From NCBI GenBank assembly GCA_030619245.1, contig JAUXBS010000018.1, positions 1-10,657 of the forward strand: a stretch of 10,657 bases of DNA, written 5' to 3'. The notes beneath the pieces were generated by a model. The model was given only the letters and a program-made list of their open reading frames with translations. It was not told the origin of the DNA and searched no databases. Of this stretch, positions 1-6,877 are shown one piece after another. Made by a program: the position numbers and the translations under genes. Each line of letters starts with the position of its first letter. Positions within the stretch are counted from its first letter, which is position 1. The DNA comes from Clostridia bacterium (GTDB lineage: Bacteria > UBA6262 > WVXT01 > JAUXBS01).

Positions 1-216
1 GGGCAGTGACCGAAGGCTTGCCGAGGGAACGTCACCCCGGGGGAGAATGTGTCTCCCCCATGACTGAGGCGGATTCACCAAGGTGAGGGCGCAATGCGGT
101 GGCATTGTAACCGACGAAATAACGAAGAAGTCGCCCGGAATTTAGCCTCCCAAAGGGCTTCGGGCTTTTGGCCTGTGCCTTTGCAACACTCGGCTTACAT
201 ACACCCGGTATGTAAG
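1..216. other. Gene-less, highly structured region (nested hairpins)
   Basis: I see no convincing coding sequence here; open frames on either strand have no start signal and resemble no protein I know. What stands out is dense dyad symmetry: an arm GTGAC (6-10) with GTCAC (31-35); a strong 8-bp hairpin GGGGGAGA (39-46) with TCTCCCCC (52-59); a nested set pairing GAGGC (66-70) with GCCTC (145-149), GGGCG (87-91) with CGCCC (132-136), and CAATGC (92-97) with GCATTG (102-107) around a GGTG loop; and a perfect 9-bp hairpin 194-202/208-216. The nesting resembles a folded RNA, or single-stranded DNA recognised by a transposase, more than chance. I cannot assign it to a known RNA family. The window edge may cut the element. 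Strand is undetermined. Confidence 0.35.
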
Positions 217-483
217 TGTTGGGTAACATAAATATCTTGACAATGGAATGTCTAAATTTGAGGTCAGTACAAGGAGCGACGAGAGAACAATGTTGAATAC
301 ATGTAAACGAGGAGCGACGCAGGAATGGCCCAAAGGTGGATGTTCCCTTCGGGCTGAGTTCTTTTGCCTTAATTCTGCGTTGTTCATCACTCAGATACCG
401 CAACGGGTATGCAGCGCTCTTCACTCCTTGAATTCAGGCAAAATAACCTCAGCCATTGTTAAGCTATTTATGTTACCCAACAC
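216..483. repeat. 268-bp element with 31-bp inverted terminal repeats
   Basis: Positions 216-246 and 453-483 are inverted copies of each other, matching at 29 of 31 bases; the outer end reads GTGTTGGGTAACATAAAT. The 206-bp interior has no credible gene but holds a 10-bp direct repeat AGGAGCGACG (273-282 and 310-319). It also has an imperfect internal inverted repeat around ACGCAG (317-322) and CTGCGT (376-381). Long terminal inverted repeats with no transposase suggest a MITE-like non-autonomous element or a remnant of an insertion sequence. I see no clear target-site duplication. A partial third copy of the end motif (TTTATGTTAC) lies at about 537-546, so the region may have been built by more than one insertion or rearrangement. 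Confidence 0.5.
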
Positions 484-578
484 AAACCTCTCGTTGCTTC
501 GGTGCGGCTCAAAATCCCCTGGCAAAAATAACAGGAATTTATGTTACAGAGCACTAGAAGCAGTTGAACTGTATGGGG

Positions 579-614
579 TTCTGAAACTTGACTTAAGTCG
601 CATTTGGGACCCTT
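579..614. repeat. 36-bp direct repeat, copy 1 (upstream of ATPase)
   Basis: This segment begins TTCTGAAACTTGACT and ends GGGACCCTT. It matches 2001-2036 in the same orientation with 4 mismatches in 36 bases. Flanking bases beyond the repeat show little further similarity. Together the two copies bracket the DUF4143 ATPase gene. Confidence 0.65.
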
Positions 615-715
615 AGTAGGATGCCAAGTCGAAATAGAAAGAGATAGAAAAACCTGGTCCGCTTTATTGTTGGGATTTGGTTTCTTGCCAAATTACATTA
701 CAATGAAAATATAAA

Positions 716-743
716 TTGACAATTTCGAATATCATGGTATAAT
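716..743 (+). promoter_or_regulatory. Sigma-70-type promoter of the DUF4143 ATPase gene
   Basis: A perfect -35 box TTGACA (716-721) and a perfect -10 box TATAAT (738-743) are separated by 16 bp. The expected transcription start is at about 750, which is the A of the ATG itself, so the mRNA should be leaderless. A 6-bp hairpin ATTTGG/CCAAAT (675-680/688-693) lies just upstream and could be a regulatory site. Confidence 0.8.
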
Positions 744-749
744 ATAAAC

Positions 750-1901
750 ATGGTTAGAAGAGAAAATTATATAAGACATATTAGGACTGCGCTTGGAAGA
801 AGTCGAGCTGTGGCTCTATTAGGTCCGCGTCAATGTGGTAAAACTACTCTGGCGCGAGAGTTGGTTGATATTCACTCACCCAATTATTTTGATCTCGAAG
901 ATCCGAGCAGTCTTATTGGTTTGGCAGATCCTAAGACGGTTCTTGAACCTTTAAAAGATATTGTTGTTATTGATGAAGTTCAGCATAGACCAGATCTTTT
1001 TCCTGTCTTGCGAGTTTTGTTGGATCGCAAGCCTTTACCTGCCAGGTTTCTTATTCTTGGAAGCGCCTCACCTGAGCTTTTACGGCAATCATCAGAATCC
1101 CTTGCCGGTCGACTTGAAATAATAGAAATGAGCGGTTTTGATTTATTGGAAGTTGGACAAAAAAAGGCTTCGCGCCTATGGTTAAGAGGCGGGTTTCCGT
1201 TGTCATTTCTGGCGAAAAACGACACGGATAGTTTTGCCTGGAGGAAAAGTTTTATTAAGTCATTTCTTGAGAGAGATCTACGAGCGCAGGGTATTGACAT
1301 TCCGGCAGTAACATTACATCGTTTTTGGGCCATGCTTGCTCACAGTCATGGACAAATATGGAATGCCGCGCCTTTAGCAACTTCGCTGGGAATAACAGAG
1401 CCGACAGTACGAAAATATTTAGATATTTTTACTGGTGTGTTTATGGTTCGTCAGCTTCAGCCCTGGCATGTGAATATCAAGAAACGCCAGGTGAAATCGC
1501 CAAAAATATATATACGAGATACAGGAGTGCTGAATTTTCTATTGGGACTTAAGACGGAAGCCGAGATATTACGCCATCCTGGGTGCGGATCATCATGGGA
1601 AGGATTTGTCATTGAGGAGGTAATCCGCTCTCTTGATATGGACGATGTGTATTTTTGGGCAACGCATAATGGGGCAGAAATCGATCTTGTTTTTTCTAAA
1701 GGAGGAAATATGTACGGTGTTGAAGTAAAACGCGCTGATGCTCCGACCATGACGCCTTCAATACGGATTGCATTAGAGGATTTGAAACTGGAGCGTATTA
1801 CCGTAATTTATCCTGGTAAAAAGCGTTATTCACTTCATGAAAAGGTTAAGGTTGTTCCTTTCGATGAAATTATAGGCGGGATGAAGGATATATTTGGGTG
1901 A
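750..1901 (+). CDS. AAA_14 / DUF4143 family ATP-binding protein
   Basis: This 383-residue protein has the two-part layout of the AAA_14-DUF4143 family. The N-terminal ATPase part carries a Walker A motif GPRQCGKTT (25-33), a Walker B motif IVVIDE (71-76) and a sensor-like LILGSAS segment (101-107). The middle (about 160-260) looks like a helical, winged-helix-like linker (LGITEPTVRKYLDIF). The C-terminal part has the PD-(D/E)XK-nuclease-like signature of DUF4143: WEGFVIEEV (283-291), D312 in AEIDLVF, and E325/K327 in YGVEVK. Length is typical and the frame is intact. The family's cellular role is not established; ATP binding is near certain and nuclease activity is only suggested by the fold. 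The ATG at 750 lies on the predicted transcription start, with no Shine-Dalgarno sequence and no other nearby Met, so leaderless translation is likely. The gene stands alone, flanked by 36-bp direct repeats, and these proteins are often multicopy and scattered, consistent with an acquired unit. Confidence 0.93.
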   Translation: MVRRENYIRHIRTALGRSRAVALLGPRQCGKTTLARELVDIHSPNYFDLEDPSSLIGLADPKTVLEPLKDIVVIDEVQHRPDLFPVLRVLLDRKPLPARFLILGSASPELLRQSSESLAGRLEIIEMSGFDLLEVGQKKASRLWLRGGFPLSFLAKNDTDSFAWRKSFIKSFLERDLRAQGIDIPAVTLHRFWAMLAHSHGQIWNAAPLATSLGITEPTVRKYLDIFTGVFMVRQLQPWHVNIKKRQVKSPKIYIRDTGVLNFLLGLKTEAEILRHPGCGSSWEGFVIEEVIRSLDMDDVYFWATHNGAEIDLVFSKGGNMYGVEVKRADAPTMTPSIRIALEDLKLERITVIYPGKKRYSLHEKVKVVPFDEIIGGMKDIFG

Positions 1902-2092
1902 TATTATGAAATATGAATTGAAACCAGACAATAGAAATTCATCCGATAATGGTTTATGCTTAGTTGTCACAAATTGTACAACTAATTGAAAATATTCATG
2001 TTCTGAAACTCGACTGAGGTCGCATTTGAGACCCTTTTTCAAATTCAGGCTGAATATGTTATATATTTGATATTTGTGGCACATGGTTTTAT
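1902..2092. other. Non-coding stretch after the ATPase gene
   Basis: There is no gene I can support. It holds a perfect 8-bp hairpin TTAGTTGT (1960-1967) with ACAACTAA (1978-1985), 59 bp after the ATPase stop codon. No T-run follows the hairpin, so it is a weak terminator candidate. The second copy of the 36-bp repeat (2001-2036) is also here; its end carries a short GGTC/GACC dyad followed by CTTTTTC (2031-2040), which could end transcription. A 27-codon open frame at 1906-1989 has no ribosome binding site. Confidence 0.5.
2001..2036. repeat. 36-bp direct repeat, copy 2 (downstream of ATPase)
   Basis: This is the second copy of the repeat at 579-614, in the same orientation and identical at 32 of 36 bases. 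The distance from the start of copy 1 to the end of copy 2 is 1458 bp, with only the ATPase gene and its promoter between them. Its right end runs into a T-rich tract. Confidence 0.65.
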
Positions 2093-2159
2093 AAGTGACT
2101 TAAATAACGTTGTAAATGTAAGATTTCGTTTCGAGCATGTTATTTATATCACTTTTTTT
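2093..2159 (+). terminator. AT-rich terminator-like hairpin
   Basis: Positions 2093-2110 pair with 2137-2154: 15 Watson-Crick pairs and one G-U out of 18, around a 26-nt loop. The 3' arm ends in a run of seven T (2153-2159). The stem is AT-rich and the loop long, so this is not a classic compact terminator. Its position between the ATPase unit and the next strong promoter suits a transcriptional boundary. Confidence 0.45.
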
Positions 2160-2204
2160 GTCGACGATATATAGAAATAATGTAAAAATATTGTAAAATA
2201 ATGC

Positions 2205-2233
2205 TTGACAATCTTACAAACCTGTGTTATAAT
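2205..2233 (+). promoter_or_regulatory. Perfect consensus sigma-70 promoter
   Basis: The -35 box TTGACA (2205-2210) and -10 box TATAAT (2228-2233) are both exact and the spacing is the optimal 17 bp. Transcription should start at about 2240. That is some 169 nt before the coiled-coil ATG, an unusually long leader for this window, where other promoters abut their start codons. Confidence 0.8.
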
Positions 2234-2239
2234 AGTTAT

Positions 2240-2320
2240 CTAAGTAAATTAAGTCACTAACCGAGTTTGGGAGGTTACCAGATTATCGGATAGGGGAATC
2301 CGGGATTTGGTTTTTATTTC
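2240..2320 (+). ncRNA. Structured leader: attenuator or short independent RNA
   Basis: The start of the transcript folds into two adjacent hairpins. The first pairs TAACC (2258-2262) with GGTTA (2273-2277). The second is compound: CCAGAT (2278-2283) with ATTTGG (2305-2310, one G-U), enclosing CGGAT (2287-2291) with ATCCG (2298-2302) and the loop AGGGGA. Directly after the second come TTTTTATTTC (2311-2320), as in an intrinsic terminator. Two readings are possible: a leader in which transcription of the coiled-coil gene is attenuated, or a small RNA of about 80 nt ending here. The second would need the weaker downstream promoter at 2359-2386 to serve the gene. It matches no riboswitch class I recognise. 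Confidence 0.4.
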
Positions 2321-2358
2321 AATGAAAAGAAAAAGAAGCAAGTACAGTTGAGGGGTGG

Positions 2359-2386
2359 TTGATACACTCTTCAATTCAAGTAATAG
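2359..2386 (+). promoter_or_regulatory. Possible second promoter of the coiled-coil gene
   Basis: TTGATA (2359-2364) and TAATAG (2381-2386) are spaced 16 bp apart and would start transcription at about 2393, just before the ribosome binding site. Both boxes deviate from consensus, so this is tentative. It matters only if the upstream hairpin terminates the longer transcript. Confidence 0.25.
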
Positions 2387-2394
2387 TATGTTGA

Positions 2395-2400
2395 AAGGAG
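2395..2400 (+). promoter_or_regulatory. Strong Shine-Dalgarno sequence AAGGAG
   Basis: AAGGAG ends 8 nt before the ATG at 2409 and fixes that start. It shows that this organism uses Shine-Dalgarno initiation for some genes, in contrast to the leaderless arrangement of several neighbours. Confidence 0.85.
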
Positions 2401-2408
2401 AGTATTAA

Positions 2409-5400
2409 ATGGCAGATTTTGATAAAAATAAAAATAAGGGCGCGATGCCGCCGCCTTCACCGCTTGAGGGGAAGGGCAGTATACCGGTTCCCGGAGGAGT
2501 TTCTCCGGCAGGGCCACCGGTTAAGGTTTCTACCGCAAAGGATAAGGAAAACGGAGTTCTGGATGCGGCCAGGAAGAGGCTTGAGGACCTGCTGAAGAGC
2601 AAGTCACAGGAACAGCAGTCCAAGTGGAAGGATGTTGTGAATACTCTTTATGAAGAAAATAAGACATTGAAAGACAGGATGTCCTCCGGTGAATTTGAGC
2701 AGAAGCTGGAGAATGACAAGAGGGAAATGGAACTAAGAATGTACAGGGAGGATGTTGACAGGAAGATAAAAACGCTCGAGAAACAGCTTGAAATGGAGAA
2801 AGATAAGGTTAGCCGGCAGGCATCCAGGTTGCAGGAAGACCAGAAATCAGCGCTTAAGGTCGAAATGGGTTTAAGGGAGGTTCTTCAGAAGAGCAACAGG
2901 GAGAAGGAAATAAAACAGCTCAAGGGTGAAAAGGAAAAACTATATAACGAACTGGAGGAATACAGGAAAAAAGTTGATATTACAGTTGAGGAAATGAAAC
3001 TCCTGCAGCAGAAACAGGAAGATAACAATATAAGATGGGGCGAAGAGATAAATGAAAAAAACGCGGAGGTAATAGCAATAAAGGCGCTGTTGAAGAGCAG
3101 AGAAGAAGACCTTGAAGAATTGGCGCAAAAGCAGGCGAAGGAAATGGAGGGGAAAGAAGAAGAAATTGATAAGATAATGGAAAAGCTCCAGGTCCGGTTT
3201 GAGGTTGAAAAGAAGCGTTTTGATGAGGAACTGGGAAAGAATGAGAGAAACAGGGATGCCCTTATCACGAAGTATTCAGGACAGACACGGGAACTGGAGA
3301 AGTCCTTGAAGAATAGCGAGGAGAAAAGGCTCCTTGCGGAGGCATTCCAGGCGCGCAGCGCGGAGCAGAAGGCGGCAACTGATAAGTTGTTTGCCCAGAT
3401 TAGCGAGGAACTGAAGAAGCGGGAAGTTGAAAACAATACCCTCAGGAACCGGATGAATAATGAAATCCTTGACCTTAAAAATGAATACTACAGGAAAGAA
3501 CAGGCAATAGTTAAGGAAAAGATGGACCTGGAATATAAATTAAAGATTTCAGAGAAAGAAGTGATGATAACGAATAAGGCATACGACGATGCCTTAAAGT
3601 TAACCCAGGCTGAATACGATAAAAATGAAAAGAAACTCCAACTTGAAGTTGAACGTCTGAGGGAAAGGTTTGAAGAGGGAAAAACCGTAAACAGGCAGCA
3701 GTCGTTGATAGCTGAAAAGAAGATTTCTGCAATGCAGGAGAAGGTTGATAAGAGCAAACAGGGGGAGGAATCAGCCAGGATGAAGCTGATGGACATGAAA
3801 AAGGCTATGGCTGACGCAAACGAGCAGTTGCAGGCGCAGTTACGGGAAAAAGAGTATATTTCAAGGCAGATGAACCAGAAGATAGCGGAGCTGGGGAATG
3901 AATTCAGGGGTAGGGAGAAGGATTTGGTATCGGAAACAGCCCGTCTTGAGAGCAGGTTAAAGGAAACGCAGGATAAGCTGAACCGCGAGACCAGGGAATG
4001 GAAGGAAAAACTTAAAGAGGCGGAAACAGAGAAATCAAAATTTGATGATTCGCTTAGTGAAACCAGTCATACCCTCAGGAAGAGGGAAAAGGAATTCAAG
4101 GCCGTAAGCAGTGATATGGAGGAAAATATTGAGAACCTGGAACATGAAAAAGGCAGGCTGGAACGGGAGTTATTTGAAGAAAAGAAAGCATACGAAGAGA
4201 AGCTAAAGGGTGAGGAGTCCAGGTTCCAGGCAATGATAAGCGCTTCAAAGCAGAAGGAATCAGAACTGGTTGACAGGACAGGGAAACTGGAGGCCAGGTT
4301 GAGGGAACAGTCCATAGATTACAGCAGGGAGAAGGCATTGCTGGACGAAAAGTTAATAAGAAGCGAGGAAGATAAAGTCAATACCGGGCGGCTTGTCCGC
4401 CGTTCAAGGGAAAAGACAAAAGCAATGGAGAGGGAGATTGAATACTTTGAGCAGGAGGTCAAAGAACTCGAGAAGCGGATTGATGATGAGAGGTCGACCT
4501 GGAAGGACAGGCTGAAGAATGCTGTAAGGGAAAAGAGTATTGTTAAGGATGAAATGAGCCGCAGGGAAGAGGAATTCAGGTCTGAAAAAGAGGAAATGCT
4601 TGATTCCGTTGGAAGTATAAAAGACGGTCTTGAAGAGAAGATAAGGATTTTGCAGGAAGAGCATAAAGGTGAGACAAAAACTTTGGTTGACCGATTGAAC
4701 AAAAGTAAGGAAGCAGAGTTTAAGAGTGAGAACAGAAAACTGAAGGACGAACTTGAAAACCAGAAGAAGAAGGCGCGGGTTCTTATAAGCGCGGTTAAAA
4801 AGGATGATTCTCTGGATACAATGGGAATGCTTCAGGAACAGGAAAATGAATGGAAGGCAAAACTGGAAGTGAAGGAAAAGGGAAAACTGGAAGCCGATAA
4901 TACCATGGCAAGGATTAACCTGCAGTTAAATGAAGCCAGGAAACAGTTAAGTGAGCATGAAGAGAAGAATCAGTCCATTATTCAGGAAATTGAAAAGAAG
5001 GATGCTTTAATAGAATCATTTAAGTCAAACATGAAGCAGGATGAAAAGGGAAAACTGGAAGAGAGGCAGAAACTGGAGGAGAAACTCAACGCCTACAGGG
5101 AAGACCTGAAGAAGAAGGAGGAGGAGTACAGGGCAACCAGGGCAAAACTGCAACTTGAGCTGAATCTGTTGAAGAGCCAGAAGAAAAAGGAAGATGGATT
5201 GGGTTCCGGCCTGGAAAAGGACATGGAGAAAATGAAGACGGGATGGGAAGTAAGGTTAAAGAATTCAGAGGCGCAACTTCAGAATATAAGAGAGGAAAAC
5301 GAAAAACTTCAGGGGGAGGTTTCAGGCGGCAAGAAGGAATTAAAGGAACAAATCCAGCAGCGTGACGATAGGATCAAGGAAATGATAGAACAACTTTCAA

Positions 5401-6179
5401 AAGAGGGAACCCCTGATACCAGCAAATTGACAACTGAATTAAAGTTAAAAGAAGAGAAATTGAAAACATTGAAGAAAAGAATGGAAGATGAACTGGATGA
5501 ACAGAGCAGTGACTCGGAAGCATTGTTCATGCAGTTGAAAAATTCCCTGAAAAAGAAGGATGAGGAAATCAAATCACTCAAGAATATAAACGGCGGGAAA
5601 AAGCCTGCTGAGAGCAAGGCAAAGGATTTAGCGGAAACTGTTCCTGGAAAAACAGAAGCTGTAAAGCCGGTTTCCGTGGAGAAAAAGGCAGAGGTAAAAC
5701 AGGCGGCAGTAAAAACAGAACCGGTTGTTCCGGCGGTTGAAACGCCGGAATTTGAAGCAATAATACCGGAAGCGGCTTCGGTGGAACAAAAAGAGGTTAA
5801 GGCTGAACCGGTAAAAACAGAACCGGGAAAACCCGCTGAGCCGGAGGCAAAGAAGCAGGTTCCCGGAGATGTAGATAAGAAAGGTAAGTTAAAGCTTGAA
5901 CCACGTAAGTTGAGCCTTACTCCTCCCGTGAAAAATGCAAAACCTACAGTCAAGTACGAGGCAAAGGTGAAGCCGAAAATGGATGAGAAGAAAAAGGCAG
6001 GGGTGGTTCCTGCCGCGGTTAATGATAAGACTGGGAATAAGAAAGGCAAGAAGCTGAAGAAGGAAGAGAAAAATAAAGTTAAAAATGTCAAAAAGGAAAA
6101 GAAACCAAAGGGAAAAGTGAAAGGAAAGAGCATTCCCGGTAAGTTCTGGGGTTGGCTGAATGAACCGGTGCATAATTAG
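2409..6179 (+). CDS. Giant coiled-coil protein with disordered Lys/Pro/Ala-rich tail
   Basis: I do not recognise this 1256-residue protein as a named family. Residues 1-50 are Pro/Gly-rich and probably disordered. From about residue 51 to 1057 it is an almost unbroken, highly charged Glu/Lys/Arg/Gln-rich coiled coil with heptad-like Leu spacing. It has no ATPase head motifs, so it is not an SMC or Rad50. Six Trp residues in the coil (73, 210, 531, 698, 815, 946) mostly sit in a W-K-x-[KR]-L-like context, suggesting a degenerate repeated unit. Residues about 1058-1243 form a Lys/Pro/Ala/Val-rich tail with recurring KTEPV-type segments, becoming very basic. The last 13 residues, GKFWGWLNEPVHN, are a sudden aromatic patch that could bind a membrane or partner. 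I see no cysteine, signal peptide or transmembrane segment, so a cytoplasmic filament or scaffold is my inference. The gene faces the HEAT/coiled-coil operon and ends 2 bp from it. Confidence 0.85.
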   Translation: MADFDKNKNKGAMPPPSPLEGKGSIPVPGGVSPAGPPVKVSTAKDKENGVLDAARKRLEDLLKSKSQEQQSKWKDVVNTLYEENKTLKDRMSSGEFEQKLENDKREMELRMYREDVDRKIKTLEKQLEMEKDKVSRQASRLQEDQKSALKVEMGLREVLQKSNREKEIKQLKGEKEKLYNELEEYRKKVDITVEEMKLLQQKQEDNNIRWGEEINEKNAEVIAIKALLKSREEDLEELAQKQAKEMEGKEEEIDKIMEKLQVRFEVEKKRFDEELGKNERNRDALITKYSGQTRELEKSLKNSEEKRLLAEAFQARSAEQKAATDKLFAQISEELKKREVENNTLRNRMNNEILDLKNEYYRKEQAIVKEKMDLEYKLKISEKEVMITNKAYDDALKLTQAEYDKNEKKLQLEVERLRERFEEGKTVNRQQSLIAEKKISAMQEKVDKSKQGEESARMKLMDMKKAMADANEQLQAQLREKEYISRQMNQKIAELGNEFRGREKDLVSETARLESRLKETQDKLNRETREWKEKLKEAETEKSKFDDSLSETSHTLRKREKEFKAVSSDMEENIENLEHEKGRLERELFEEKKAYEEKLKGEESRFQAMISASKQKESELVDRTGKLEARLREQSIDYSREKALLDEKLIRSEEDKVNTGRLVRRSREKTKAMEREIEYFEQEVKELEKRIDDERSTWKDRLKNAVREKSIVKDEMSRREEEFRSEKEEMLDSVGSIKDGLEEKIRILQEEHKGETKTLVDRLNKSKEAEFKSENRKLKDELENQKKKARVLISAVKKDDSLDTMGMLQEQENEWKAKLEVKEKGKLEADNTMARINLQLNEARKQLSEHEEKNQSIIQEIEKKDALIESFKSNMKQDEKGKLEERQKLEEKLNAYREDLKKKEEEYRATRAKLQLELNLLKSQKKKEDGLGSGLEKDMEKMKTGWEVRLKNSEAQLQNIREENEKLQGEVSGGKKELKEQIQQRDDRIKEMIEQLSKEGTPDTSKLTTELKLKEEKLKTLKKRMEDELDEQSSDSEALFMQLKNSLKKKDEEIKSLKNINGGKKPAESKAKDLAETVPGKTEAVKPVSVEKKAEVKQAAVKTEPVVPAVETPEFEAIIPEAASVEQKEVKAEPVKTEPGKPAEPEAKKQVPGDVDKKGKLKLEPRKLSLTPPVKNAKPTVKYEAKVKPKMDEKKKAGVVPAAVNDKTGNKKGKKLKKEEKNKVKNVKKEKKPKGKVKGKSIPGKFWGWLNEPVHN

Positions 6180-6181
6180 TT

Positions 6182-6877
6182 TTATTTATTTTCTGTTTTC
6201 TTATTAAGTATTTTCTGAATTGCCAGGCGGGCCTTATTCTTTACGTCTTCGTCGGAGTCCTCCAGCAGCGTTTGAAGCATTTCACCGGTTTCGGATGTTC
6301 CTATCTCTCCAAGCGCCCAGGAGGCGCTTACTCTCATCCACTTATCAGTACTGCTGCTCATTTGTTTGAGCGCGTCAATTGACAATTTGGGGTTATAAGG
6401 ATATACTGCTTTTACCGCATTTGCCCTTACCCTGTTGTTGGGGTCGTTAAGGAATGGTCGAAGCATTTCAGGAGCGAGGCTTGAGTTTTTAAAGGTTTTT
6501 TCTATTGATTCCACGGATTCAGCGCGCAACCTGACCTGTGGATTGATATCCGTTATTGTCCTTGGCCCGTCAGGCGTCTGTATTGTGATTTTCGTTGTTT
6601 GTTCTTTGCCTGTCTGGTTTTCCAGTAATTTTGCAAGCGCCAGCCATTGTTCATGAAACCTTTTTAATTCTTCTATGGAAGAAGGTTGTTTCTTTAAAAC
6701 CAGTTTCTCCATAATTTCCAGGATTTTTTTCTCCCGTTCCAGTATTTCCCTGAATCTCTTAACCTGTCCTGATTCCTGGGTTTTTAGTTTGGAAGGGATA
6801 ACGCGGGTTATTAAGAACACTATTACGAATAACGTGATTAAAAGGATAAACAATAAAACAAGTATTGCGGTGTTCAT
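6182..6877 (-). CDS. Membrane-anchored HEAT-repeat protein
   Basis: This 231-residue protein starts with one strongly hydrophobic segment (about residues 4-26) followed by basic residues, fitting an N-terminal anchor with the rest in the cytoplasm. Residues about 34-90 are predicted helical or coiled-coil, charged, and contain a QVKRFREILEREKKI stretch. Residues about 112-226 hold three to four HEAT-like repeats; the clearest units are RVRANAVKAV (149-158) and MRVSASWALGEIG (181-193), then DVKNKARLAI. HEAT repeats bind proteins and have no catalytic role. Its ATG directly follows the TAA of the upstream coiled-coil gene, with GGAG (6887-6884) 6 nt before the start, so the two are probably translationally coupled. 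No terminator is visible before it meets the convergent giant coiled-coil gene 2 bp away. I infer that it recruits a coiled-coil partner to the membrane. Confidence 0.85.
   Translation of the reverse strand: MNTAILVLLFILLITLFVIVFLITRVIPSKLKTQESGQVKRFREILEREKKILEIMEKLVLKKQPSSIEELKRFHEQWLALAKLLENQTGKEQTTKITIQTPDGPRTITDINPQVRLRAESVESIEKTFKNSSLAPEMLRPFLNDPNNRVRANAVKAVYPYNPKLSIDALKQMSSSTDKWMRVSASWALGEIGTSETGEMLQTLLEDSDEDVKNKARLAIQKILNKKTENK

Noticed and set aside
32..424. Minus-strand open frame of 130 codons
   Set aside because: It runs across the hairpins and one arm of the inverted-repeat element, has Cys/Pro/Ser-rich composition without domain features, and has no ribosome binding site or promoter.
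248..616. Plus-strand open frame of 122 codons
   Set aside because: It spans the interior and right arm of the 268-bp element and the 36-bp repeat. No recognisable protein and no start signal; likely fortuitous.
1906..1989. 27-codon ORF just after the ATPase stop
   Set aside because: No Shine-Dalgarno sequence, low-complexity composition, and its end coincides with a hairpin; too little support to call a gene.
5309..6133. 274-codon minus-strand open frame
   Set aside because: It is the antisense shadow of the Lys/Glu/Pro-rich tail of the coiled-coil gene: Lys/Glu codons read backwards give Phe/Leu/Ser. The other Phe/Ser-rich minus-strand frames under this gene have the same origin.
2409..6179. 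SMC or Rad50-type ATPase identity for the long coil
   Set aside because: No Walker A, signature or Walker B motif and no hinge-like globular centre are visible.
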